Part shown: piece after piece, positions 27,244-35,529 of the stretch
Numbering within the stretch: position 1 is the stretch's first letter
Layout: each line of letters starts with the position of its first letter
Assembly: GCF_001661495.1 (NCBI RefSeq)
Contig: NZ_BDDT01000019.1
Coordinates: 21,819 to 85,818, forward strand
Length of the DNA: 64,000 bases
Source: Pseudoalteromonas prydzensis
Lineage (GTDB): Bacteria; Pseudomonadota; Gammaproteobacteria; Enterobacterales; Alteromonadaceae
Direction of reading: 5' to 3'
Program-made: the position numbers and the translations under genes
The notes under the pieces: generated by a model
Told to the model about the DNA's origin: nothing
What the model saw: the letters and a program-made list of their open reading frames with translations, nothing else
The model's database searches: none

Positions 27244-27313
27244 GCCTCACCTTTACCTAAAAATTCAGTATCAATCGATATTTGAAGGTAGTTCAAATGC
27301 AAAAAAATTACCA

Positions 27314-28537
27314 TTAATAGCGCCACTGCACATTTAAGCTCAGCTGCTGTTGCGATAACTTTTTAGCAACCCCCATCGCCTCACGATTATCGGCCTGACT
27401 ATGTAACGCAGAACCTTCAATGCCCAATTGCCATTGCGGGGTTAATTGATAGCGCCAAGTTGCAGTTATACCTTCACCATGACTAGCGTTTGGATCAAAC
27501 GCCCAATCATCATGATCAGTTACCTCAAAAAAATCATACCGTACAGAGAACCGGTGTTTTTCGGTTTTATGGCTAAGTAACGCAAAATGGCTGTAAAAAT
27601 CATTGTTAACACCACGATTTTTGCCCATTGCCGTTTTACCAGACATAGCTTGCACTATTAAGCGGGTTTGAGCTGTAAATTTATAAAGCCAAGCTGCACT
27701 GGCAAAGCGCGTATCCCATGCATATTGACCTGTAGCATAATTAAGTGCAGTCGGATCGCCATTATTATCAAAATAATAAAAGCGAAATTGTGATTTTTTT
27801 AAGTAATCCCAATGCATTCCCAAGTAATAACCAAACCGTCCATCAACCTCTTCAAAGGGCAAAACCTGATTTGCTTGATGCTGTAATTGTGGTGTATTGA
27901 AAGATGCAATCGGTGCAAAAGCGATACTCTCATTGAGAGTCGTTTGACGGTCATGTAATGCAAATCCACGCCATGAAAGTAACGTTCCAGCCGGATCATT
28001 GCCTTTAAAACTCGCGCCCACAAAGCTAAAGCTATGGGCACTATTAAAGCTTCGACCAGGGCGCTTAATGGTTGCCTCTACGCCTAAGGTACGTATTTCT
28101 TCGCCTACCCATGAGTTTATTGCAGAGTTAGTATAATTATAAGGCGAGAGCCAACCTATATCGGGGTTTTCTAATGACAACTGCGGGTAAAAAGCACCAA
28201 CGCGTACATGCCATTTATAATTACTTGCTGTGAGTGGTTGATACTGGAAATAAGCTTGGCTAAAACCTAACGTCGCCTGCGGATCTTGGTAGGTATTAAT
28301 AACCCCATGTGCCGACCAACTGGTACTTAAATCGACTCTGAAATCAAGCAAACCTTGGGAGAGCACAATACCATCATTATCAGTGTCATACCGGTACAGT
28401 CCAATTCCACCTTGCTGCCAACTCAATTGTGGATCACCTTTTACTGCACTCAACTGTAGTAAACCTTTAACCTGTGCAACCGCATTTAAACTGAACGCTA
28501 ATCCCAGCAGATTAAAAGCCAAAATGGTTTTATTCAT
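27314..28537 (-). CDS. Outer-membrane beta-barrel protein of unknown ligand
   Basis: I choose the ATG at 28537 (MNKTILAF): it gives a clean signal peptide ending near LNAVAQ and overlaps the upstream stop as ATGAATAA. The earlier start at 28561 only adds eight residues inside the upstream gene. The mature protein (about 385 aa) has alternating polar/aromatic strands throughout and ends in VQWRY, the terminal aromatic residue expected for outer-membrane barrels. It looks like a porin-type channel but has no recognisable signature. Tight coupling to the cupredoxin-like gene suggests a common periplasmic/outer-membrane function. Confidence 0.75.
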   Translation of the reverse strand: MNKTILAFNLLGLAFSLNAVAQVKGLLQLSAVKGDPQLSWQQGGIGLYRYDTDNDGIVLSQGLLDFRVDLSTSWSAHGVINTYQDPQATLGFSQAYFQYQPLTASNYKWHVRVGAFYPQLSLENPDIGWLSPYNYTNSAINSWVGEEIRTLGVEATIKRPGRSFNSAHSFSFVGASFKGNDPAGTLLSWRGFALHDRQTTLNESIAFAPIASFNTPQLQHQANQVLPFEEVDGRFGYYLGMHWDYLKKSQFRFYYFDNNGDPTALNYATGQYAWDTRFASAAWLYKFTAQTRLIVQAMSGKTAMGKNRGVNNDFYSHFALLSHKTEKHRFSVRYDFFEVTDHDDWAFDPNASHGEGITATWRYQLTPQWQLGIEGSALHSQADNREAMGVAKKLSQQQLSLNVQWRY

Positions 28538-29159
28538 AGTCATCAAATTCATCAACACCAATCGTAATACGAGGAACGATAGATTGTCCTATTTGATAGA
28601 CAATCGCTGCGCTGCTTAGGGTGATAGTTTTGCTCTCTGTTTGACTAATATCACTGAATCCTTCATGCCATACATTAAACTTAAACTCGCCGTGATCTGG
28701 AGTCAGTTCAATTTGCCCTTGGTTATTGGTAACGCCATAAAATGGACTATCAACCACCACAATATAACCCAACATCCAATCATGAATATTACAACCTAGC
28801 TCAACGACCCCAGTTTGCTCAAAGCGGATCGGGGCTTGCGGTTGTTCACGATACAGCTTTAATTCAAATGATTTGGCGCTTGAAAAAGAGTAAACGTGAT
28901 GCATGATAGAATCCGCATTGGGAAACTCAACCTGTGCATTTTGCGGTACCACTAAAATATGAGGAGTAAACTGCCGCTCTTTTTGCGTCATGGTAAATGG
29001 CGAGTCCGTTGGCAATGCTTGTAGAGTATTATCTGTTGCAGTTAGCCATACCACCGCATTCGCAAGCGGCTGCTGGTTTTGATCATTAATGGTGATGGTT
29101 ACAGCATGACTTTTATTCATCATAAAAATAAATAAAGTAGCGATAAATAGTTTGCTCAT
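28530..29159 (-). CDS. Periplasmic cupredoxin-like (methylamine-utilisation-type) protein
   Basis: A 209-residue exported protein with a signal peptide ending near KSHAV. A plastocyanin-type domain covers about 20-135. The type-1 copper ligands can be read directly: His87 or His88 (SIMHHVYS), then Cys123-x2-His126-x2-Met129 (GCNIHDWM), a complete His-Cys-His-Met set. The C-terminal half (about 140-205) is a carboxypeptidase-regulatory-like beta domain. Proteins of this layout are often annotated as methylamine utilisation proteins, though no mau genes are here. Its stop overlaps the following barrel gene by 8 bases, and the chemoreceptor comes next. Confidence 0.82.
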   Translation of the reverse strand: MSKLFIATLFIFMMNKSHAVTITINDQNQQPLANAVVWLTATDNTLQALPTDSPFTMTQKERQFTPHILVVPQNAQVEFPNADSIMHHVYSFSSAKSFELKLYREQPQAPIRFEQTGVVELGCNIHDWMLGYIVVVDSPFYGVTNNQGQIELTPDHGEFKFNVWHEGFSDISQTESKTITLSSAAIVYQIGQSIVPRITIGVDEFDDYE

Positions 29160-29262
29160 CTGGATGTCTTATTATTTGACTTTATTCATTATAGACCGAT
29201 TCAATTAATACTTTGTTAATTTTATTTTTCATATTTAGCTAAAACTTTGCCAACTAATAAAT

Positions 29263-29278
29263 TGAATACGTATGCAGC
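29263..29278. promoter_or_regulatory. Putative starch-regulon operator, copy 2
   Basis: TGAATACGTATGCAGC lies 70-85 bases upstream of the GH97 start and is identical over 16 bases to the site at 14027-14042 upstream of the TonB receptor/pullulanase operon. The core TACGTA is palindromic. I read it as an operator for a shared sugar-responsive regulator encoded outside this window. Confidence 0.6.
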
Positions 29279-29347
29279 CATCTCGTAATCAAGGCGCTTG
29301 CGCTTTATGCTAAATGATTCAATTAGGTTACACCTCAAGGAACAGCT

Positions 29348-31390
29348 ATGCGATTACCTTTGCTACTTCTACTTGGATTTTCAAGTGCTTGCTTTGCTAA
29401 AGACGCGACGATTCAATCCCCGAACGGAAATATAAAAATAACCATTTCGGATCAGCAAGCTATGCCAAGCTATAAAATTAGCTTTAACGGCAAACATGTT
29501 ATTGAAAACTCTTCTCTTGGCTTTGAATTTAAACAACAAGCCCCTTTTGCCGAGGGTTTCAAAATAACTGACGTAAAAAACGCTCAACATGACAGTCAAT
29601 GGCAACAGCCTTGGGGTGAGAGAGCAACAATTATTGACCAGCATAACGAAATCGCCGTTACCTTTAGTAAAGCAGCCCCTCACGCCGGTACTTACACAGT
29701 TCGCTTTAGAGCTTTTGATGATGGCGTAGGTTTTCGCTACGAAGTACCTAAACAGGCAGGGTTTGAAAACATCGAAATAACCAAAGAGCTTACCGAATTT
29801 GCCATTGCGGGTGCTGATAAAGCCACGGCCTGGTGGATCCCTGCGCGTGGCTGGAACCGTTATGAATATGTTTATAACACCACCCCACTACAACAAGCTG
29901 CGTTGGTGCACACACCATTTACGTTTAAAAATGCTGACGGTGTGCATGTGAGCATTCACGAAGCAGCACTGGTTGATTACGCGGGGATGGTATTAAATCA
30001 ACGCCGCCCAGGTACTCTACAAGCCGATTTAACACCTTGGTCTGATGGCATTGCGGTAAAAAAACACGGCGCGTTTAATACACCGTGGCGCACCATTCAA
30101 ATTGGCGAGAAAGCCGTTGATTTGATCAACTCAGATATTATTTTAAACCTTAACGAACCAAACAAACTCGGCGATGTGTCTTGGGTTAAACCCGGTAAAT
30201 ATGTCGGTATTTGGTGGGGCATGCACATCAATGAGAACACTTGGGGCAGCGGTGAAAAACATGGCGCAACCACCAAAGAAACCAAGCGATACATGGATTT
30301 TGCGGCTACATACGGTTTTGATGGCGTATTAGTTGAAGGTTGGAATATTGGCTGGGATGGCGACTGGTTCTTCAACGGTGATGTATTTAGCTTTACTAAA
30401 CCTTACGATGATTTTGATATTGCAGAGCTTACTCGCTATGGCAAAGAAAAGGGCGTACAGCTAATCGGCCACCACGAAACCTCAGGCAACGTAACCAACT
30501 ACCGCGAGCAAATGGAAGACGCCTACGCACTGTACGAAAAATCTAACGTCAGCCAAGTAAAAACGGGCTATGTAGCAGATGGTGGTAACATCAAACGTAT
30601 TGATGAAAACGGTATTATCCGAAAAGAATGGCATGACGGCCAGTTTATGGTGAACGAATACCTACACAGCATAAAACTCGCTGCTAAACATAAAATTAGC
30701 ATTAACACCCATGAACCAATAAAGGATACCGGCCTGCGCCGTACTTATCCAAATTGGATTGCTCGTGAAGGTGCTCGCGGCCAAGAGTTTAATGCCTGGG
30801 GCACACCGCCAAACCCACCTGAGCATATTCCAATGCTCGCTTTTACGCGTATGCTGGCAGGGCCGATGGATTTCACTCCGGGTATTTTTGATATGAGTTT
30901 TAACGGGTTAGGTGCAGATACCAACCGACCACAAACCACACTAGCCAAGCAACTTGCTTTATATGTAGTGATGTATAGCCCAATTCAAATGGCCGCTGAC
31001 TTACCGCGTAATTATTTAGCTAAGCCTGATGCGTTTCAGTTTATTCAAGACGTGCCAACTGATTGGCAGCAAAGTATTGCGCTTGATGGGGAAGTTGGCG
31101 ACTACGTGGTATTTGCACGTAAAGAACGTAAACGCGATAACTATTCGGGGAACGATTGGTACTTAGGTGCAGTGACAGATGAGCAAGCCCGTAGCGTAGA
31201 AGTTAAACTCGACTTTTTAGAGCAAGGCAAAAAGTTTGAAGCACAGATTTACCGTGATGGTAAAAACGCTGAATGGAAAAATAACCCGTATGATTTAATC
31301 ATCGAAAAACGTGTTGTAACAGCGGCAGATAAATTAACCCTAAAGCTCGCCACCAGCGGCGGCACAGCGATTAGATTTAAAGCACTGTAG
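29348..31390 (+). CDS. GH97 alpha-glucosidase (SusB-like)
   Basis: A 680-residue exported glycoside hydrolase with a signal peptide (about 1-17, SACFA). An N-terminal beta-supersandwich (about 20-275) precedes a TIM barrel (about 280-570) and a C-terminal beta domain. The conserved segments VKPGKYVGIWWGMH, HHETSGNV, NTHEPIKDTGLRRTYPNW (Glu456 in HEP) and ARGQEFNAWG match GH97. The Glu in HEP suggests the inverting alpha-glucosidase branch rather than the retaining galactosidase branch, as for Bacteroides SusB. It should release glucose from maltodextrins in the periplasm. It shares an operator with the pullulanase operon 15 kb away. An 18-copy heptamer array follows its stop. Confidence 0.92.
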   Translation: MRLPLLLLLGFSSACFAKDATIQSPNGNIKITISDQQAMPSYKISFNGKHVIENSSLGFEFKQQAPFAEGFKITDVKNAQHDSQWQQPWGERATIIDQHNEIAVTFSKAAPHAGTYTVRFRAFDDGVGFRYEVPKQAGFENIEITKELTEFAIAGADKATAWWIPARGWNRYEYVYNTTPLQQAALVHTPFTFKNADGVHVSIHEAALVDYAGMVLNQRRPGTLQADLTPWSDGIAVKKHGAFNTPWRTIQIGEKAVDLINSDIILNLNEPNKLGDVSWVKPGKYVGIWWGMHINENTWGSGEKHGATTKETKRYMDFAATYGFDGVLVEGWNIGWDGDWFFNGDVFSFTKPYDDFDIAELTRYGKEKGVQLIGHHETSGNVTNYREQMEDAYALYEKSNVSQVKTGYVADGGNIKRIDENGIIRKEWHDGQFMVNEYLHSIKLAAKHKISINTHEPIKDTGLRRTYPNWIAREGARGQEFNAWGTPPNPPEHIPMLAFTRMLAGPMDFTPGIFDMSFNGLGADTNRPQTTLAKQLALYVVMYSPIQMAADLPRNYLAKPDAFQFIQDVPTDWQQSIALDGEVGDYVVFARKERKRDNYSGNDWYLGAVTDEQARSVEVKLDFLEQGKKFEAQIYRDGKNAEWKNNPYDLIIEKRVVTAADKLTLKLATSGGTAIRFKAL

Positions 31391-31393
31391 GAA

Positions 31394-31521
31394 TATCAGC
31401 TATCAGCTATCAGCTATCAGCTATCAGCTATCAGCTATCAGCTATCAGCTATCAGCTATCAGCTATCAGCTATCAGCTATCAGCTATCAGCTATCAGCTA
31501 TCAGCTATCAGCTATCAGCTA
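31394..31521 (+). repeat. Heptanucleotide tandem array, (TATCAGC)18
   Basis: Eighteen perfect copies of TATCAGC fill 31394-31519, with two more bases (TA) after. The array starts three bases after the TAG stop of the GH97 gene. It is one of three arrays in this window with the same period and placement but a different unit. Confidence 0.95.
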
Positions 31522-31532
31522 AAAATTAAAGT

Positions 31533-31561
31533 CATGCTTACTAAAAAGCAAGCATGGCTTT
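31533..31561 (+). terminator. Hairpin after GH97 heptamer array
   Basis: CATGCTT and AAGCATG form a 7-bp stem with a loop of about 10 bases, followed by GCTTTTAAA. It is a plausible terminator for the GH97 transcript read through the array. Confidence 0.5.
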
Positions 31562-31565
31562 TAAA

Positions 31566-31579
31566 CTGACGGCTTACGG
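31566..31579 (-). repeat. Two-unit heptamer remnant directly after envZ stop
   Basis: On the minus strand the TAG stop of envZ (31580-31582) is followed at once by CCGTAAG and CCGTCAG. Rotated, the first unit is AAGCCGT, one base different from the AAGCGGT unit at 17310. It faces the 18-copy array of the convergent GH97 gene. Confidence 0.5.
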
Positions 31580-32875
31580 CTACTTAGGTAAATAAATTTG
31601 TGCACTTAAACCACCTTCTGGGCGATTAACAAGTTTAACTTTACCGCCGTGCATATCAATTATGCGCTTTATGATCGCCAAACCTAAGCCGCTGCCTTCA
31701 CTGCCTCTGGCTGCGTCACCTTGTTTAAACGGTTCAAATACAGTTTCTAGTTCACTCTCAGGAATACCTGGGCCATGATCATTTACCATCACCACAGCGT
31801 ATTTTTTATCGCTGCTAATCGCCGTTTCAACCTCAATATCGCCATCTGAATAACGAATAGCATTTTCAATCATATTGGTAACAACTCGCTTAATTGCCAC
31901 CATGCTTAAAGGAATATTGCCAATGCTAGGGTTTTCAGTAAAAGTGATGGTGCGTTGATGTTTTTGCTCTGAGTGCACCACTTCTGAAACAATCGCATTA
32001 AGATCTTCAAGCGCGAGCTCTTCACGTTTGTGGTGGCGTAAATACTCAATAAATTGATCAATAATGGCATTCATATCTTCAATGTCGTAGATGATCCCTT
32101 CTCGCAGGTAATCTTCTTCATCCGACATCATTTCGGTAGCGAGGCGAATGCGTGTCAGTGGCGTACGTAAGTCATGTGAGACACCCGCCATCAATAATCG
32201 GCGGTCGTTTTCAAGCGCTGCAATACCCCGCGACATCTGATTAAACGCGCGAGTTACTTCAATCACTTCAGTTGAGCCATGCTCTTCAAGCTTAGTGGAA
32301 AAATCTCCAACCCCCACTTTTACTGCCGCTTGTTGTAATGCCTTTAATGGCCGGTTTAAGTGACGGGCAAACAACCAGCCCCCTAGCACACTTAAAAAGC
32401 CGATACTGGATAAATAGAAAGTTAAAAATTCGAGGTTATTTTCTTGAAAGCCAGTAAGCGGCACTTTAACCCAGTAACCCGGTGCTTGTGGTGCTTCAAC
32501 CCAGTACACGAGCGGATCTGTTTGACTTATGCGCACTCGGGCCGAGCCATTTAGCTGCTCAGACATACTGCGTGATAGCATTGAATACTCACGAGTTTGA
32601 CCAAGACCTTCGCTCATTGCTTGGCGCTGGGTCATAACTTCGATACCGGTTATTTCAAAAAACTTATTCGATACTTCATCGCTGATCTCAACGCCATCTT
32701 CCCAATCAATAAACACGGTTTTGATCTGCTTGGCTAAAATCAGATTAACTTGCTCGATAGTGGGCTTAACGACATAAAGGCTCACCGTGATATACGATAC
32801 AACTTGGTTGATCAGCAATAATGCCGCTACCAAAAACACCGTTTGGCCAAATGCACTTTTGGGAAACATACTCAT
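31580..32875 (-). CDS. envZ: Osmosensor histidine kinase EnvZ
   Basis: A 431-residue sensor kinase. TM1 lies at about 12-34, a periplasmic domain at about 35-147 and TM2 at about 150-170. A HAMP domain follows, then the H-box GVSHDLRTPLTRIRLATEMM with phospho-His234. The ATPase has N-box NMIENAIRY, G1 DHGPGIP and G2 GSGLGLAI. The H-box region is almost identical to E. coli EnvZ. It phosphorylates the OmpR encoded 6 bases upstream; together they control porin genes by osmolarity. Two heptamer units follow its stop codon. Confidence 0.95.
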   Translation of the reverse strand: MSMFPKSAFGQTVFLVAALLLINQVVSYITVSLYVVKPTIEQVNLILAKQIKTVFIDWEDGVEISDEVSNKFFEITGIEVMTQRQAMSEGLGQTREYSMLSRSMSEQLNGSARVRISQTDPLVYWVEAPQAPGYWVKVPLTGFQENNLEFLTFYLSSIGFLSVLGGWLFARHLNRPLKALQQAAVKVGVGDFSTKLEEHGSTEVIEVTRAFNQMSRGIAALENDRRLLMAGVSHDLRTPLTRIRLATEMMSDEEDYLREGIIYDIEDMNAIIDQFIEYLRHHKREELALEDLNAIVSEVVHSEQKHQRTITFTENPSIGNIPLSMVAIKRVVTNMIENAIRYSDGDIEVETAISSDKKYAVVMVNDHGPGIPESELETVFEPFKQGDAARGSEGSGLGLAIIKRIIDMHGGKVKLVNRPEGGLSAQIYLPK

Positions 32876-32881
32876 ATCAGG

Positions 32882-33610
32882 TTATTTTTCACCATCAGGT
32901 ACAAATACGTAACCTAAGCCCCACACAGTTTGGATGTAACGTGGATTAGCGGCATCGACTTCAATCATGCGGCGCAAGCGCGATACTTGTACATCAATAC
33001 TACGTTCTAGTGCACTGTAATCACGGCCACGTGCTAGGTTCATTAACTTATCACGGCTAAGCGGCTCTCGCGGATGTGTAACCAGCGCTTTCAATACTGC
33101 AAATTCACCGCTGGTCAACGACATGGTTTTGTCACCTTGGCTCATTTCTCGTGTCGCTAAATTAAGTGAAAATTCCCCAAACGTGATCTCATTTTCTTCT
33201 GCGGCAGGCGCGCCGGGTACCTCTTTGGCGCGACGGCGTAAAATAGCTTTAATACGAGCTAATAATTCTCGCGGATTAAATGGCTTTGGAATGTAGTCAT
33301 CTGCGCCAAGTTCTAAGCCAATAATTCGGTCAACTTCATCACCTTTAGCGGTAAGCATTACAATGGGGATTTCATTTTCTTTTTGACGTAAACGTTGGCA
33401 AATAGATAAGCCATCTTCGCCCGGGAGCATCAAATCAAGCACCATTAAGTGGAAGTTTTCACGTTCTAGCAGGCGGTCCATTTGTTCTGAATTACCCGCT
33501 GTACGTACAATAAATCCTTGTTCTACCAAGTAGCGCTCCAACAAGCTGCGTAAGCGCATATCATCATCAACGACTAATACTTTTGTGGTTTCATGTCCCA
33601 TTACTTTCAT
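32882..33610 (-). CDS. ompR: Response regulator OmpR
   Basis: A 242-residue OmpR/PhoB-type regulator. The receiver domain has acidic pocket VVDDD (14-17), phospho-Asp59 (VLDLMLPGEDG) and Lys in YIPKPFNPREL. A winged-helix DNA-binding domain ends with RYIQTVWGLGYVFVP. The ATG at 33610 gives three extra residues over a second ATG (MGHETTK); either is possible. It is the first gene of the ompR-envZ operon. The 162-base gap to greB holds the divergent promoters. Confidence 0.96.
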   Translation of the reverse strand: MKVMGHETTKVLVVDDDMRLRSLLERYLVEQGFIVRTAGNSEQMDRLLERENFHLMVLDLMLPGEDGLSICQRLRQKENEIPIVMLTAKGDEVDRIIGLELGADDYIPKPFNPRELLARIKAILRRRAKEVPGAPAAEENEITFGEFSLNLATREMSQGDKTMSLTSGEFAVLKALVTHPREPLSRDKLMNLARGRDYSALERSIDVQVSRLRRMIEVDAANPRYIQTVWGLGYVFVPDGEK

Positions 33611-33799
33611 TCTTATTGTTTTGTACTGTTACTGATTAATATAAATGAAAAACTTGATAATAAAAAACTAATTAGGTCACTAGATTGTTACTGAACATTT
33701 CAAGCAGGCTTAAATACTGACAACAGTGAAAATCAGCTCGACAAGCCAACAAGATTTTTATACCTTGCTTACGTGTTTCCTAAGGTAAAAAATTGCAAC

Positions 33800-34279
33800 G
33801 TGAAAACTAATTTAGTTACCCGCGAAGGGTATTTACAGCTACAACAAGAACACGATCATTTATGGAATGTAAAACGCCCAGAAGTCACTAAAATAGTAAG
33901 TTGGGCCGCAAGCCTGGGTGATCGCTCTGAAAATGCAGACTATCAGTACAATAAGCGTTTACTTAGGCAAATAGATCGTCGCGTACGTTATTTGCGTAAG
34001 CGCATGCCCGATTTAAAAATTATTGACTATTCTCCTGAGCAAGCTGGCAAAGTGTTTTTTGGCGCATGGGTCGAAATTGAAAATGAACAAGGTGAAATAC
34101 TCAAGTTTAGAATTGTTGGCCCTGATGAGATTTATGACCGAAAAGACTATATTTCCATTGACTCACCGATGGCGCGCGCGCTATTAAAAAAACAAGTAGA
34201 CGATGAGTTTTATGTTACCACCCCGCAGGGTAAAAAAGAGTGGTACGTGAACAGCATTTATTATCCTGGTGCCGAATGA
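33800..34279 (+). CDS. greB: Transcription elongation factor GreB
   Basis: A 159-residue GreA/GreB-family factor that rescues backtracked RNA polymerase by stimulating transcript cleavage. The N-terminal coiled coil has the invariant ASLGDRSENADYQYNK, with the acidic tip Asp-Glu residues, and the C-terminal FKBP-like domain is present (GKVFFGAWVEIENEQGE and YISIDSPMARALLKK). I prefer the GTG at 33800 (KTNLVTREGY), which aligns with E. coli MKTPLVTREGY; an upstream GTG at 33773 adds nine unrelated residues. The ompR-greB divergent neighbourhood is also known in E. coli. Confidence 0.93.
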   Translation: MKTNLVTREGYLQLQQEHDHLWNVKRPEVTKIVSWAASLGDRSENADYQYNKRLLRQIDRRVRYLRKRMPDLKIIDYSPEQAGKVFFGAWVEIENEQGEILKFRIVGPDEIYDRKDYISIDSPMARALLKKQVDDEFYVTTPQGKKEWYVNSIYYPGAE

Positions 34280-34422
34280 CGCTTAGTGCAAATATAACAG
34301 TAGCCCATTTATTATTCAGATAAGGTTAATTATTGATTGTCTAAAGTGAATTTGTAGACTATAAATAAAGATACTCAAGTAAAGCATTTCGCACTTGAGT
34401 TTGGAATTGGAAGGTCGTAGTT

Positions 34423-34734
34423 ATGTCAAACGCAATACATCGCATCATAAGTAATGCCATGTTGTTTGCACTTTTACTAAGTGTGAGTTTGACTTCTGTT
34501 GCGCATGACGGTAACAATTCTAAAGAATTAGCTTCTCCAACCCCACACTACTTTGCTTGTGACACAGCAGAGCAAACCAACCCTGACTTTGACTTAGACA
34601 CACAGGTTGACGGGATCTCTATCAGGGTGCTTCAACCACTCCCTGAAAATACTTCATCACTTTATGTGAGTGCTACTTTAACACAACCTTTTAGCCAAGC
34701 TTACCAACGTGGTCCACCTAGTTATTTAGTTTAA
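34423..34734 (+). CDS. Hypothetical exported protein, 103 aa
   Basis: A small protein with a signal peptide (about 1-27, hydrophobic FALLLSVSLTSVAHD). The mature part (about 75 aa) is acidic and polar, with a single Cys46 and a C-terminal beta-like segment. I recognise no family. It lies about 50 bases ahead of the CBS-domain gene on the same strand, possibly in one transcript. A short inverted repeat, ACTCAAG/CTTGAGT, lies at 34373-34400 upstream and may be the greB terminator or a leader element. Confidence 0.55.
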   Translation: MSNAIHRIISNAMLFALLLSVSLTSVAHDGNNSKELASPTPHYFACDTAEQTNPDFDLDTQVDGISIRVLQPLPENTSSLYVSATLTQPFSQAYQRGPPSYLV

Positions 34735-34784
34735 TTTATTGCTTAAAAACTTTATTAAATTTAATAACATAATTGGTGATTACT

Positions 34785-35366
34785 ATGGCTAACTTTAAAG
34801 AACTTCGTACTCAAGATATTTCTAAAGGCGTTTTATCTCATACTTACAGTGAAACTCAGCCGTTAATTGATTTAACGTCTCCGGCTCTAAAAATGGTGAA
34901 TAATTTCACTCAAAAAGATCCGTTACGCGCGCACTTTGAAACCAGCATTGTGGATGCATTAAAACAAATAACCAGCCAACATACCGACTTTATTCTGGTG
35001 GTCGATGACAACGAAAAACTTGTGGGCATAGCCTCTAGTGCCGATTTACAAAGCTCAAAAATAATGATCTTAGCACAGCGCTTAAATGTCGCGCGCAATG
35101 AAGTTAGCTTACGTCACGTAATGACTCCGCTTAGTCATTTGACGGGTGTGAGCATGCAAAGCTTAAGCTATGCATGTATCGGAGATGCGCTACAAACGAT
35201 GGAGCAAAACGGCATTATGTTTTTATTAGCTACCACAGCACACAATGAGATCTGTGGTTTGATCTCTGCGCGTGAGATTGCAAAAACATTGCAAATTCCG
35301 GTTCATATTAGCCCAATTGCTCACTCATTTAGTGAAGTAATGGAACATATTGAACACCCTCATTAA
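34785..35366 (+). CDS. Tandem CBS-domain protein
   Basis: A 193-residue cytoplasmic protein made of a CBS pair. The first domain (about 45-105) has VDALKQITSQHTDFILVVDDN and the second (about 115-180) has IGDALQTMEQNGIMFLLATT followed by GLISAREI. CBS pairs usually sense adenine nucleotides or SAM; no catalytic domain is attached. I choose the ATG at 34785 (MANFKEL); TTG and GTG codons just upstream are weaker. It is followed by a strong terminator. Confidence 0.8.
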   Translation: MANFKELRTQDISKGVLSHTYSETQPLIDLTSPALKMVNNFTQKDPLRAHFETSIVDALKQITSQHTDFILVVDDNEKLVGIASSADLQSSKIMILAQRLNVARNEVSLRHVMTPLSHLTGVSMQSLSYACIGDALQTMEQNGIMFLLATTAHNEICGLISAREIAKTLQIPVHISPIAHSFSEVMEHIEHPH

Positions 35367-35400
35367 GCACGGATACATGTTTAATTGAGTCCCCTCTTGA

Positions 35401-35441
35401 AAAGGCCTTAAAGTATATAAATAGCATGCTTTAAGGCCTTT
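35401..35441 (+). terminator. Terminator after CBS gene
   Basis: A 13-bp stem (AAAGGCCTTAAAG and its complement at 35429-35441) encloses a loop of about 15 bases and is followed by TTTT. It is symmetric enough to act both ways, but only the plus-strand gene needs it. Confidence 0.8.
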
Positions 35442-35529
35442 TTATTAAGCCCTGCTGTGATATTATTCAAGCAATTATTTACGCCAAAACTCTCGTTCTG
35501 GTCTTCAAATTGTTTAATAAGGTTTTTGC

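Noticed and set aside
28530..29159. Methylamine utilisation system
   Set aside because: The cupredoxin-like protein resembles proteins annotated this way, but no methylamine dehydrogenase or maturation genes are present.
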